Source of the DNA: Qipengyuania oceanensis
Lineage (GTDB): Bacteria; Pseudomonadota; Alphaproteobacteria; Sphingomonadales; Sphingomonadaceae
Direction: 5' to 3'
Length of the DNA: 64,000 nucleotides
NCBI RefSeq assembly: GCF_009827535.1
Contig: NZ_WTYN01000001.1
Coordinates: 1,674,001 to 1,738,000, forward strand
The notes below the pieces were generated by a model. The model did no database searches and had not been told where the DNA came from. It worked only from the letters and a program-made list of their open reading frames with translations. The position numbers and the translations under genes are program-made. The first letter of the stretch is position 1, and every line of letters begins with the position of its first letter. Shown one piece after another: positions 19,111 through 27,691 of this stretch.

Positions 19111-19509
19111 ATGAGCGTTCCGTTTCATCATTTCGACATCGAGAGTGAAGTCGCCCCGCCTGCCGAGCTCGATCTCGAGCTGCCGCTGACGCACGACTTC
19201 GCGCGCAAGTGGGACGCGCTGCACCGGGATGCAGCCAGGATCGCCGCATTCGCCCAGTTCGCGAACGAGAAGTCCGATCCGCGCATCCGCGATTTTCCCC
19301 AGCGCGCAGCAGAGGCGCTGGCATGGAACCGCGCGCTGGCGGCCCGGTCGCTCGACGATCTCGCCGCCGTGCTGACCCCCGGCCTGCTCGCCCTGCGCCT
19401 GATCGAGGCGGAGGGACGCGATCCGACCGCTGCCGCGGTCAACCTGTGGCGGGAATTCCACCGGGCGCGCAGCGCCCTGCTCGACCTGGTCGAGGTCCGC
19501 GCCGCCTGA
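19111..19509 (+). CDS. Hypothetical protein (132 aa)
   Basis: Starts [14 protein letters not shown] and is largely helical, with a mixed acidic/basic composition and no signal peptide or membrane segment. The segment [32 protein letters not shown] is amphipathic. I do not recognise the family. It sits 60 nt before mmcB in the same orientation, which makes co-transcription likely. The upstream extension to 19060 has no support; the ATG at 19111 is the natural start. Confidence 0.7.
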   Translation: MSVPFHHFDIESEVAPPAELDLELPLTHDFARKWDALHRDAARIAAFAQFANEKSDPRIRDFPQRAAEALAWNRALAARSLDDLAAVLTPGLLALRLIEAEGRDPTAAAVNLWREFHRARSALLDLVEVRAA

Positions 19510-19568
19510 GCCAGCCGGCCGACGCCTGGCCGCTTGACCAGGTTCCCTTTCTGTTCCTATCAAGCGCC

Positions 19569-20075
19569 ATGGCTGCCGCGCTTGATTCGCTTTCCGATAC
19601 CGCTTCGTGCCCGCTTCCCGCCGATGCCGCAGGCGTGGCGCGCGGCATCATGCGCCTGTTCGCGCGCAACAACATCTGGTGCCTGCCCGAGATGCCGCTG
19701 CGCGGCGGGCGGCGCGCAGACCTGATGGGGATCGATGCCAAGGGGCAGGTCATCATCGTCGAGATCAAGGTGCAGCGCGGCGACCTGCTGGGCGACGGCA
19801 AATGGCCCGATTACCTCGATCATTGCGACCGGTTCTACTGGGGCGTGCCGCCAGGGCTCGATCGCAGCCCGCTCGAAGGGCTCGATTACAAGCCCGATTG
19901 CTGCGGCATCATCGTCGCCGATGCCTATGACGCTGAAATCATCCGCCCCGCCCCCTCGCACCCGCTCAACGCGGCGCGGCGCAAGAAGGAAATCGAGATG
20001 CTGGCGCGCGCCTCGATGCGGCGCTTGACGGTGGGCGTCGATCCCGATTGCGTGCCGTGGGGCCAAGGCGAGTAG
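19569..20075 (+). CDS. mmcB: MmcB family DNA repair protein
   Basis: A 168-residue protein with a PD-(D/E)xK nuclease-like core: RRADLMGIDAKGQVIIVEIK, giving the D and ExK residues, preceded by RGIMRLFARNNIWCLPEM. This matches MmcB (formerly DUF1052), an alphaproteobacterial protein implicated in mitomycin C resistance and DNA repair in Caulobacter. The catalytic-site pattern suggests nuclease activity. The start at 19569 gives the family-typical N-terminus. Confidence 0.85.
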   Translation: MAAALDSLSDTASCPLPADAAGVARGIMRLFARNNIWCLPEMPLRGGRRADLMGIDAKGQVIIVEIKVQRGDLLGDGKWPDYLDHCDRFYWGVPPGLDRSPLEGLDYKPDCCGIIVADAYDAEIIRPAPSHPLNAARRKKEIEMLARASMRRLTVGVDPDCVPWGQGE

Positions 20076-20154
20076 CATCGTCCGGCAAGGCCCGGCGCCG
20101 GCCGACCACGACAAGGCACTCGTCGCCGCGCTCCTGCCGCGCTAGAAGGACGAC

Positions 20155-20874
20155 ATGGTCGCCGCGATCCTCCTGTCCGCTCTCGCCATGACCGCGATCG
20201 TCGCGGTCCGCTATCTGGCGACCAGCGGCTTTTTCGCCTGGCTCACCGACCGGACGAGACCGGGTCATCACGATGCGCTCAAGCCGCAGATCCGCAAGGA
20301 AATCGCCTGGTCGCTCGCCTCCGCAGCGATCTACGGCATCCCGGCGGGAATCGTCGCCTGGGGCTGGCAGGAGCGTGGCTGGACGAAGATCTACACCGGC
20401 TGGAGCGACTATCCGCTGTGGTATCTGCCGGTCGCGCCGCTGCTCTACCTGCTCGCGCACGATACCTGGTTCTACTGGACGCACCGGTGGATGCACGTGC
20501 CGCGGCTGTTCCGCACCATGCACGCCGTCCACCATGCCAGCCGCCCGCCGACCGCCTGGGCGGCGATGAGCTTTCATCCGTGGGAAGCGATCACCGGGGC
20601 GATCGTCATTCCCGCGCTCGTCTTTCTCATCCCGATCCATGTCGCGATGCTGGGAACCGTGCTATTGGTGATGACCGTGATGGGGGTCACCAACCACATG
20701 GGGTGGGAGATGTTTCCGCGCCGGCTGGTTCACTCGGCGTTAGGGGGCTGGCTGATAACCGCGAGCCATCACCAGCGGCATCACGAAGAATACCGCTGCA
20801 ATTACGGGTTGTATTTCAGGCATTGGGACAAGTTATGCGGGACGGATCGGGGACTTTCGCGAAGCTGGGATTGA
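20155..20874 (+). CDS. Sterol desaturase/fatty acid hydroxylase family protein
   Basis: A 239-residue integral membrane protein with the histidine boxes of the di-iron fatty acid hydroxylase superfamily: HDTWFYWTHRWMH, HAVHHAS and HHQRHHEEY. These bind two irons used to oxidise an acyl or terpenoid chain in the inner membrane. Related proteins hydroxylate carotenoids (CrtZ-type) or fatty acids in sphingomonads; the substrate is not determinable here. Its 3' end overlaps the start of the following DUF2141 gene by 40 nt. Confidence 0.88.
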   Translation: MVAAILLSALAMTAIVAVRYLATSGFFAWLTDRTRPGHHDALKPQIRKEIAWSLASAAIYGIPAGIVAWGWQERGWTKIYTGWSDYPLWYLPVAPLLYLLAHDTWFYWTHRWMHVPRLFRTMHAVHHASRPPTAWAAMSFHPWEAITGAIVIPALVFLIPIHVAMLGTVLLVMTVMGVTNHMGWEMFPRRLVHSALGGWLITASHHQRHHEEYRCNYGLYFRHWDKLCGTDRGLSRSWD

Positions 20875-21332
20875 CAGGGCTGGCCATGGCACTGGCGACG
20901 GGCGGGTTGCCTGCCAACGCCGGTGAAGGATCGGGCGCGCCCGCTACCCGGGCGACGGGCGGCGACGTATCGATCACCGTCACCGAAATGCGCAACGCCA
21001 AGGGCACGGTCCTGGCCTGCATGACATCGGACCCGGAGCGGTTTCCGAAGTGCCGCGGCGATGCCGATGCCTACATGGTCAAGGTTCCGGCGGGCAAGGC
21101 CGCGCACCTCACATTCAAGGACGTGAAGCCGGGCCGCTATGCGATCGCGCTGCTCCATGACGAGAACGGCAACGGCAAGGCCGACCGCGCCCTGGGCATG
21201 ATGCCCAAGGAAGGGTTCGGCTTTTCGCGCGATGCACCGGTCAAGATGGCCCCGCCCAAGTTCGGCGATGCCGCCTTCGACTACAGCGGCAAGTCGACCA
21301 GCCTGACGATCAGGATGCGCTACATGCTGTGA
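20835..21332 (+). CDS. DUF2141 domain-containing secreted protein (paralogue)
   Basis: A 165-residue exported protein with a signal-like N-terminus (KLGLTGLAMALATGGLPANA). The DUF2141 core includes ALLHDENGNGKADRALG, a D-x-NGNG-x-D loop like that of the protein at 15063, and a following PKEGFGFSRDAP. The ATG at 20835 overlaps the end of the hydroxylase gene; an internal ATG at 20886 would shorten the signal. The overlap suggests co-translation with the membrane hydroxylase. Function unknown. Confidence 0.82.
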   Translation: MRDGSGTFAKLGLTGLAMALATGGLPANAGEGSGAPATRATGGDVSITVTEMRNAKGTVLACMTSDPERFPKCRGDADAYMVKVPAGKAAHLTFKDVKPGRYAIALLHDENGNGKADRALGMMPKEGFGFSRDAPVKMAPPKFGDAAFDYSGKSTSLTIRMRYML

Positions 21333-21431
21333 AGCGTTTGGCCGCGCTTCCCGCGATAATCTTTAATCATATGTTTACCATGCTGCTCCAGAACGGACCT
21401 CGACCAATGCTCAACGGGGGCTTTCGAGGCG

Positions 21432-23471
21432 ATGGACACTCTGCGCGGACAATTCGATCCGGCTGATTTCAGCGAGGAATTGCAGGATTACGACCTTGCC
21501 GAGGACGAAGGTGCGCCCGAGCCGCCGCCATCGCCGATTGGCCAGGACGAGCGCCGCATGCAGGTGCGCGCCTATAACCACTGGGCAGGGCTGCTGGGCG
21601 ACCGCGCTTTCCCTTCTATCGAGGACCTGGAACCCGAAACGCTCGACGATTTCGGTCCCTATTCGGTGCTGCTCGACTTCTCGAACGGCATCGAGGACCC
21701 GCATGTCCGGTTCGTCGGCACCGAGCTTGCCGGTGAATGCGACATCGTGGAAGGGATCGAGCAGCTCTCGGACGTACCGAGCCGCTCGCTGCTCAGCCGC
21801 ATCACCGATCACTACATGCAGATCCTCGCCAACCAGGCGCCGATCGGCTTCGAAGCCGAGTTCCTGAACCAGCGCGAGCGCACGATCCTCTATCGCGGGA
21901 TCCTGCTGCCCTATTCGAGCGACAACGACACGATCGATTTCATTTTCGGCGTGATCAATTGGAAGGAAGTCGCCGACCAGCAGACCACCGACGAACTGCT
22001 GCTCGAGATCGATCAGGCGCTCGAAGGCGCACCCGCGCCGGTTGGCGCTTCCGATAATGACGACAACGTCCTCGACCTGTCGAGCTACGGCAACCGCGAG
22101 CCGGAGACGCAGGAAGATGATGCCGGTGTCCTCGAGCCGCGCCTGACGCGCCCGAGCTTCGCCTCGCTGCTGACGCCGGAAGGTTTCGACGAGGAAGACG
22201 AGGACGAGGACGACTTCTCGCTTCCCGCCAACTGGAGGCTGTCGGATCCGACCGCGGAGACCGACGGCGACTATGCCGACGACAGCGCCGACGTTTACGA
22301 CGAGGATTTCGATCCGGAAACGGATGGCGAGGACGACGAGGAAGACGGCATCGAACTGGGCCTTTCGCGGCTGATCGAAAGCGAGTTCGAACGTGCGGAA
22401 CGCGCCGAACGCAAGCCGATCGACCTGGCCGCGCTCGACATCGCGCAGGACGCGATCGATCCCGACGCGGCTGGTTACACCACCCGGGAATTCGACTTCG
22501 GGACCGGTGGCGAAGCCGATCCCTTCGCGATCGCAGCGCAGGACGAGCCAGTCGCCGAAGCGGAGGATGCCGCCATCGGAGCGGAGCCTTTCGAAGAGGA
22601 AACTTTCGAGGAAGAGTCGCTCGACGAGGAGGCTTTCGAGAACGATTACGCCGAGCCGGGCGAATTCGAGGACATCGATCTCGACGATCCGTTCTCCGAG
22701 GCGGCAGAACCGGCCGACCACGCCGAAGCGTTCGACCCGGAGATTCCGTTGACCATGGCCCCGATGCCGATTGGCATGGAGACCCCGGCTGCGGATTCCG
22801 AAGTTGCCGGAGAAGAAATCTCGGAAGACGACGCGCCGATCGCGCTCGAGCCCGAGGATCCCGACGCTGACGGCCTTTACGACGCTCTCGCCGATGCCCG
22901 CGAACTGGCCCAGGTCGCGCAGCACAGCGAGGATCGCAGCCGCACCGCACTCTATGCCGCGGTCGGCCGGGCCTACGACGTAAGCCTCGCTGCGCAGGAC
23001 GCGCCGGACGATTTCGCCGAACTGCTCGATGAAAGCGGCCTGACGGCGCAGGATCGCGCGCCGATGACCCCGGTCGTCAAGCTCGTCTTCGGTGCCGAAT
23101 ACGACAAGACCCGCCTGACCGAATATGCCGCCGCGCTCAGCTATGCCCATCGTCTGGGAATCGCGCGCGGAAAGCTCGGCAGCTTCCTTTACGAAGCCGA
23201 GGGCGGCCTCAAGGGCGTGGTCAGGGAAGAGCGCCGGATGCGGCGCGAGGAAGCGGGCAAGCCCGTCGAGACGCGCACTGCCCCGCGCGAGGCGCTGGCG
23301 AAGAAATTGCGCGCGATCGACGGCATAGATCTGGCCGACATCCCTGTCGACGGCGAGGAATTCGCGCTGGTGATGATCCGCCGCACGCCCGAAGGCGACA
23401 TCGTGGTGCTGGGCGAGATTGCCGACGACGTGCCGCTGATCGAGCGTGCCGCGCGCAAGATCCTCGGCTGA
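21432..23471 (+). CDS. PAS_5 domain protein with long acidic region
   Basis: A 679-residue cytoplasmic protein. Residues about 40-185 form a PAS_5-type domain (YNHWAGLLGDRAFPSIEDLE, then VRFVGTELAG and a final FIFGVINW). Residues about 195-500 are extremely acidic and low in complexity, rich in Glu and Asp. The last 180 residues are again ordered and mostly helical. PAS_5 proteins are common and poorly understood in alphaproteobacteria. The start at 21432 lies 99 nt after the previous stop. It has no output domain I recognise. Confidence 0.78.
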   Translation: MDTLRGQFDPADFSEELQDYDLAEDEGAPEPPPSPIGQDERRMQVRAYNHWAGLLGDRAFPSIEDLEPETLDDFGPYSVLLDFSNGIEDPHVRFVGTELAGECDIVEGIEQLSDVPSRSLLSRITDHYMQILANQAPIGFEAEFLNQRERTILYRGILLPYSSDNDTIDFIFGVINWKEVADQQTTDELLLEIDQALEGAPAPVGASDNDDNVLDLSSYGNREPETQEDDAGVLEPRLTRPSFASLLTPEGFDEEDEDEDDFSLPANWRLSDPTAETDGDYADDSADVYDEDFDPETDGEDDEEDGIELGLSRLIESEFERAERAERKPIDLAALDIAQDAIDPDAAGYTTREFDFGTGGEADPFAIAAQDEPVAEAEDAAIGAEPFEEETFEEESLDEEAFENDYAEPGEFEDIDLDDPFSEAAEPADHAEAFDPEIPLTMAPMPIGMETPAADSEVAGEEISEDDAPIALEPEDPDADGLYDALADARELAQVAQHSEDRSRTALYAAVGRAYDVSLAAQDAPDDFAELLDESGLTAQDRAPMTPVVKLVFGAEYDKTRLTEYAAALSYAHRLGIARGKLGSFLYEAEGGLKGVVREERRMRREEAGKPVETRTAPREALAKKLRAIDGIDLADIPVDGEEFALVMIRRTPEGDIVVLGEIADDVPLIERAARKILG

Positions 23472-23534
23472 TCGCGGCCGCTTTTTCCGAATAACGGGTG
23501 ACTTGCCCGCACGCTTCGCGCTAGCGGAGCGGGC

Positions 23535-24635
23535 ATGGACTTCATCCACGGGCCGCCTGTCCGCATCGAACCCTATTTCGGCTATCGCTCCGCCACCTGC
23601 CTGACGATTTCGGGCAGGGCGCTGCGCGCGAACAAGCCCGGCCTCGAGAAGCGCGGTCGGCTACAGGCGATCCGCACAATGATCGCGCAGTTCGCTTCGC
23701 GCGAGGAGCCCGACCTGGCCGTCGAGCTCGAACTGAAATCGACCGCCGGTGTCACTACTCGTCATGCCGCGACGACCGATCGCGAGGGCTACGTCCATTT
23801 CGACCTGCCGCTTTCGCCGGCATGGGACCAGCCCGAGCATACGCGCTGGGAAACGGTGACCTTCCACTGGCGCAATCGCCACGGCGCTGCCTGCGTCGAC
23901 GGCTACGTGCTGGTTCCGGGGACGGCCGACGGGTTGGGTGTCATTTCCGACATCGACGATACGATCATCGAAACCGGCATCACCGGGGGCTTCAGATCGG
24001 TGTTGAGGAATTGGCGCCGGGTGATCGCCCAGATGCCGGAAGAACGGCTCGCCGTGCCGGGCGTCGATGCCTTCTACGGATCGCTCGGCGGCGGGGCCGT
24101 TCTGAGCAGCGAAGAGGGTCATGCCGGCGAACGCCTGAACGCCACGCGTCGGCCGTTCTTCTACGTCTCGTCGAGCCCGTGGAACCTGTTCGCCTATCTC
24201 GTCGCCTACATGCACGTGCGCAAGCTGCCGCTCGGGCCGATCCGCCTGCGCGACTGGGGGCTCAACCGCGAGACCTTCGGATCGTCAAGCCACGGGGCCC
24301 ACAAGACCCAGGCGATCCAGCAGATCCTCGATTTCTATCCGGAGCGCAAATTCGCGATGATCGGCGACGATACGCAAGGCGATTTCGCCGCCTTCTCGCA
24401 GATCGCGGTCGGCAACCCGGAACGGATCGCGGCGATCTTCATTCGCAGCGCCGGCGATGCCCTGTCTCCCGAAGAGGAAACGGCGAGGCAGACGATCGAG
24501 AATGCCGGCGTCCCGCTGTGGACGGGCAATGATTACACGACGGGTCACGAATTTCTCGCCGCGATCGGCCTCGACGGCGACGGAGAAGCGAGCGAGATCG
24601 TCGATGCAGTCGAAGACGAGCAGGTGAACGCATGA
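23535..24635 (+). CDS. App1-type phosphatase domain protein (DUF2183)
   Basis: A 366-residue protein. The second half carries the HAD-like motif GVISDIDDTIIETG (DxDxT nucleophile), then FYVSSSPWNLF and a late MIGDDTQGDF, as in the DUF2183 domain of yeast App1, a Mg-dependent phosphatidate phosphatase. A phospholipid substrate is plausible but unproved in bacteria. The N-terminal third is a beta-rich domain. Its stop overlaps the next start in ATGA, indicating coupling with the esterase gene. Confidence 0.85.
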   Translation: MDFIHGPPVRIEPYFGYRSATCLTISGRALRANKPGLEKRGRLQAIRTMIAQFASREEPDLAVELELKSTAGVTTRHAATTDREGYVHFDLPLSPAWDQPEHTRWETVTFHWRNRHGAACVDGYVLVPGTADGLGVISDIDDTIIETGITGGFRSVLRNWRRVIAQMPEERLAVPGVDAFYGSLGGGAVLSSEEGHAGERLNATRRPFFYVSSSPWNLFAYLVAYMHVRKLPLGPIRLRDWGLNRETFGSSSHGAHKTQAIQQILDFYPERKFAMIGDDTQGDFAAFSQIAVGNPERIAAIFIRSAGDALSPEEETARQTIENAGVPLWTGNDYTTGHEFLAAIGLDGDGEASEIVDAVEDEQVNA

Positions 24636-25606
24636 CGACGAACAGAACCAGGAGATGGGCGATGGTCACGGCATTGGTGGTGGGGGTGCTCGCGCTCGCC
24701 GGGTTCGGCATCTGGCGCATTGCCGTGGCCCAGGGTTCGGCCGCAACGCTCGACTGGATCGATGCGCGCTTCGTTCGCGAGCGGGCATCGAGCCTGGTTG
24801 CTGAAGATCGTTACGGCCCGGCGAACAACCAGAATGTCGAACTGTGGGTGCCCGAAGGACCGCCGCCCGAAGGTGGATGGCTGCTGGCGGTGTTCGTTTA
24901 TGGCGGCGGCTGGCATTCGGGCGATACGGCGAGTTACCGCTTCGTCGCGCGGACACTGGGCGAGCGCGGTTATGCGACGGCGCTGGTCGGTTACCGGCTG
25001 GTCGGCGATGGCGGAAAGTTTCCGGCGATGCTGGAGGACACGGCGGCGGGCGTCGGCGAGGCGCTGGCACTCGCAAGCGCCGCCAGCGATGTCTCGGCGA
25101 CAAAGACTGTGCTGATCGGCCATTCGGCGGGGGCCTACAACGTCCTGATGCTCGGCCTCGACCCGCAATGGCTGGCGGGCGCAGGGGTCGACCCGGAACG
25201 CATCGGCGGCGTCATCAGCCTTGCCGGGCCTGCCGACTTCTACCCCTTCACGAGCGATTCGGCGCGCAACGCCCTCGGCAACGCGCCCGACCCGCAGATG
25301 ACCCAGCCGATCCATTTCGCGCGCAGCGATGCCCCGCCGATCCTGCTGATGCACGGGACCGCCGACGATGTCGTCCGGGTGCGCAATTCGCGCGCACTGG
25401 CGGAGGCGATCCGGACGAGCGGTGGCAGGGTCGCGGAGCGCGAGTTCGAAGGCATGGGCCACGCGGGGATCATCATGGCACTGAGCGCGCCGTTCGCGCA
25501 GGGAGACAAGGTGATCGATCCGCTGCTCGCTTTCCTGCGCGCAGGCACTGCCGGACGGGGAGCGACCGATGCGCCTTCAGTTCCGGTTCAGGGCGAAAGC
25601 GGCTAG
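24632..25606 (+). CDS. Alpha/beta hydrolase, carboxylesterase-like
   Basis: A 324-residue protein with one N-terminal membrane anchor or signal (residues about 10-32) and an alpha/beta hydrolase domain. It shows VFVYGGGWHSGD in the oxyanion-hole region, LIGHSAGAYN as the nucleophile elbow (GxSxG), and a late LLMHGTADDVV and GMGHAG supplying the acid and histidine. It resembles the BD-FAE and kynurenine-formamidase-like esterases. It overlaps the App1-type gene by 4 nt, so the two may act on related lipid or ester substrates. Confidence 0.85.
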   Translation: MTTNRTRRWAMVTALVVGVLALAGFGIWRIAVAQGSAATLDWIDARFVRERASSLVAEDRYGPANNQNVELWVPEGPPPEGGWLLAVFVYGGGWHSGDTASYRFVARTLGERGYATALVGYRLVGDGGKFPAMLEDTAAGVGEALALASAASDVSATKTVLIGHSAGAYNVLMLGLDPQWLAGAGVDPERIGGVISLAGPADFYPFTSDSARNALGNAPDPQMTQPIHFARSDAPPILLMHGTADDVVRVRNSRALAEAIRTSGGRVAEREFEGMGHAGIIMALSAPFAQGDKVIDPLLAFLRAGTAGRGATDAPSVPVQGESG

Positions 25607-25617
25607 ACCTCGACCCG

Positions 25618-26973
25618 ATGCGCATCCGTGCCACTCTGGTTTCCCTAGCCGCGGTCTTCGCGCTCGTGGCGCAGCCCGTCGCGGCGCAATCCGTCCTGCG
25701 CGACGCGGAAACGGAGAAGCTGCTCGACGACATGGCCGCGCCACTGGTCGAGGCGGCCGGGCTCGAGCCGGAAAACGTCGATATCGTTCTGCTCAACGAT
25801 CCCTCGCTCAACGCTTTCGTCGCGGGCGGACAGGCGATCTACATCCACAGCGGACTGATCGATGCCGCGGATACGGCAAACGAAGTACAGGGCGTGATCG
25901 CCCACGAGCTCGGCCATATTACCGGCGGGCACATCATCCGCTACGGCGAAGGCGCGAGCAAGGCGGGCAAGGTCTCGATCCTGTCGATGCTGATCGGGCT
26001 AGCAGCGGCAGTCGCCGGGGCAGGCGATGCGGCGATGGGCGTTATTGCCGCCGGCCAGCAGGCCGCGATGGGCAAGTTCCTCGCCTTCACCCGGGTGCAG
26101 GAATCGTCCGCCGATGCCGCGGGCGCGGAGTATCTCTCCGAAGCCGGCATTTCGGGACGCGGCTCTTTGTCCTTCTTCAAGAAGCTGCAGAACCGCGAAT
26201 TCCGCTATGGCTACAGCCAGGACGACGACCAGGAATTCGTCCGCACCCACCCGCTTTCCGGCGATCGCATCGCGCGCCTGCGCGAGGATTACGTGAAGGA
26301 CGCTGCGTGGGAAGCGCCCGACGATCCGGTGCTGCAGGCGCGGTTCGAGCGCGCGAAGGCCAAGCTTTCGGGCTATCTCGACGAGCCCAAGGCGACCTTG
26401 CGCGATTTTCCCGAGAGCCGGACCGACGTGCCCGCGCGCTATGCCAGGGCATACGCGTTCCACAAGTCTGCCTACATGGACAAGGCGCTGGCCGAAACCG
26501 ATGCGCTGCTCGCGAGCGATCCGGACGATCCCTATTTCCTCGAGCTGAAGGGGCAGGTGCTGCTCGAATCGGGCAAGCCGGACGAAGCCCTGCCGCTGCT
26601 GCGCCGTGCGACCGAATTGACCGGCAACGAACCACTGATCGCCTCGACCTTCGGCCACGCGCTGATCGCGACCGAGGATGCGAGCCATCACGAAGAGGCC
26701 GCACGCGTACTCAAGGCAGCGGTAGCGCGCGATCGCTACAACCCCTTCGCCTGGTACCAGCTCGGCGTGATCTACGGCGCGCAGGGCGATATTCCACGCG
26801 CGCGGCTCGCCAGTGCCGAACAACAGGTGATGAGCGGGAATTATCCCGAGGCGCTGCGCAGCGCTCAGGCCGCCGAGGCCGGACTGGACAAGGGCACTCC
26901 GGACTGGATCAGGGCACAGGACATCTCGATGCAGGCGCGCGCTGCGCTGGAGCAGATGCGCGACAAGCGCTGA
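25618..26973 (+). CDS. M48 family metalloprotease with TPR repeats (BepA-like)
   Basis: A 451-residue periplasmic protease. A signal peptide (LVSLAAVFALVAQPVAAQ) is followed by the M48 catalytic domain with VIAHELGHITGGH (HExxH zinc motif) and a downstream Glu ligand region (SSADAAGAEYLSEAG). The C-terminal half contains tetratricopeptide-type repeats. This is the architecture of BepA/YfgC, which monitors assembly of outer-membrane proteins such as LptD. The ATG at 25618, 12 nt after the previous stop, begins the signal peptide. Confidence 0.9.
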   Translation: MRIRATLVSLAAVFALVAQPVAAQSVLRDAETEKLLDDMAAPLVEAAGLEPENVDIVLLNDPSLNAFVAGGQAIYIHSGLIDAADTANEVQGVIAHELGHITGGHIIRYGEGASKAGKVSILSMLIGLAAAVAGAGDAAMGVIAAGQQAAMGKFLAFTRVQESSADAAGAEYLSEAGISGRGSLSFFKKLQNREFRYGYSQDDDQEFVRTHPLSGDRIARLREDYVKDAAWEAPDDPVLQARFERAKAKLSGYLDEPKATLRDFPESRTDVPARYARAYAFHKSAYMDKALAETDALLASDPDDPYFLELKGQVLLESGKPDEALPLLRRATELTGNEPLIASTFGHALIATEDASHHEEAARVLKAAVARDRYNPFAWYQLGVIYGAQGDIPRARLASAEQQVMSGNYPEALRSAQAAEAGLDKGTPDWIRAQDISMQARAALEQMRDKR

Positions 26974-27001
26974 CGGCGATCGGATTACAGGTGGGGCAAA
27001 C

Positions 27002-27691
27002 ATGAAACAGCATTTGATCACGGCGGCGCTTGCGCTCGTCTTCGGATTTCTAGGGGCAGGTATCTGGCAAGTCAGCGGGGCCGGAGATTCTTTCACGCGG
27101 ACCTATCTGATCGAAAACGCGGACGTGCTGCCGGAGATGGCTCAACGCCTCCAGCGCATGGAGATGGAAAAGCAGCTGGCCGGTGCCGGCGATGCGACGC
27201 AGCCTTTCCCCGGCGCGATCATCGGTAACCCCAACGGTTCGAAAACGATTGTCGAGTTTACCGATTACGCGTGCGGATACTGCCGTCAGACCGCGCCAGA
27301 ACTCGCGGCGATGGTCGCCGCCGATCCCGAACTGAAGATCGTCATCCGCGAATGGCCGATCTTCCCGGGGAGCGAGAACAGCGCGCGTATGGCGCTCGCC
27401 GCTGCCAAGCAGGGCAAGTATCGCGCGTTCCACGATGCGCTGTTCGCCAAGGGACCGCCGACTACCGAGACCATTCGCGCGGCAGCCACCGAGGCCGGGC
27501 TCGACATGGAGCGGGCACAGGCAGACGGGATGTCGCCCGAAGTCACGCAGGAACTCATGCAGAACATGCAGCTGGCGCAAGCTTACGGCTTTTCGGGCAC
27601 GCCGAGCTTCGTGATCAACGGCCGCCCCTACGAAGGCGCCATTGGCCGGGCCGCGCTCGAGCGCGCGGTGGACCAGCCCGCCGACAGTTGA
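27002..27691 (+). CDS. DsbA family thiol:disulfide interchange protein
   Basis: A 229-residue protein with an N-terminal membrane anchor or signal (AALALVFGFLGAGIW) and a thioredoxin-fold DsbA domain. The active site is FTDYACGYCRQTAP (C-G-Y-C), and the cis-proline loop appears as GFSGTPSFVINGRPY. It resembles the Com1/BdbD group, oxidising or isomerising disulfides in the periplasm. It follows the BepA-like gene by 28 nt and overlaps the next gene in TGATG, forming an envelope quality-control operon. Confidence 0.9.
   Translation: MKQHLITAALALVFGFLGAGIWQVSGAGDSFTRTYLIENADVLPEMAQRLQRMEMEKQLAGAGDATQPFPGAIIGNPNGSKTIVEFTDYACGYCRQTAPELAAMVAADPELKIVIREWPIFPGSENSARMALAAAKQGKYRAFHDALFAKGPPTTETIRAAATEAGLDMERAQADGMSPEVTQELMQNMQLAQAYGFSGTPSFVINGRPYEGAIGRAALERAVDQPADS

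Noticed and set aside
21411-23549. 712-aa open frame on the minus strand
   Set aside because: It runs antisense through the whole PAS_5 gene, is a by-product of its GC-rich, acidic codons, and has no ribosome-binding site or recognisable domain.
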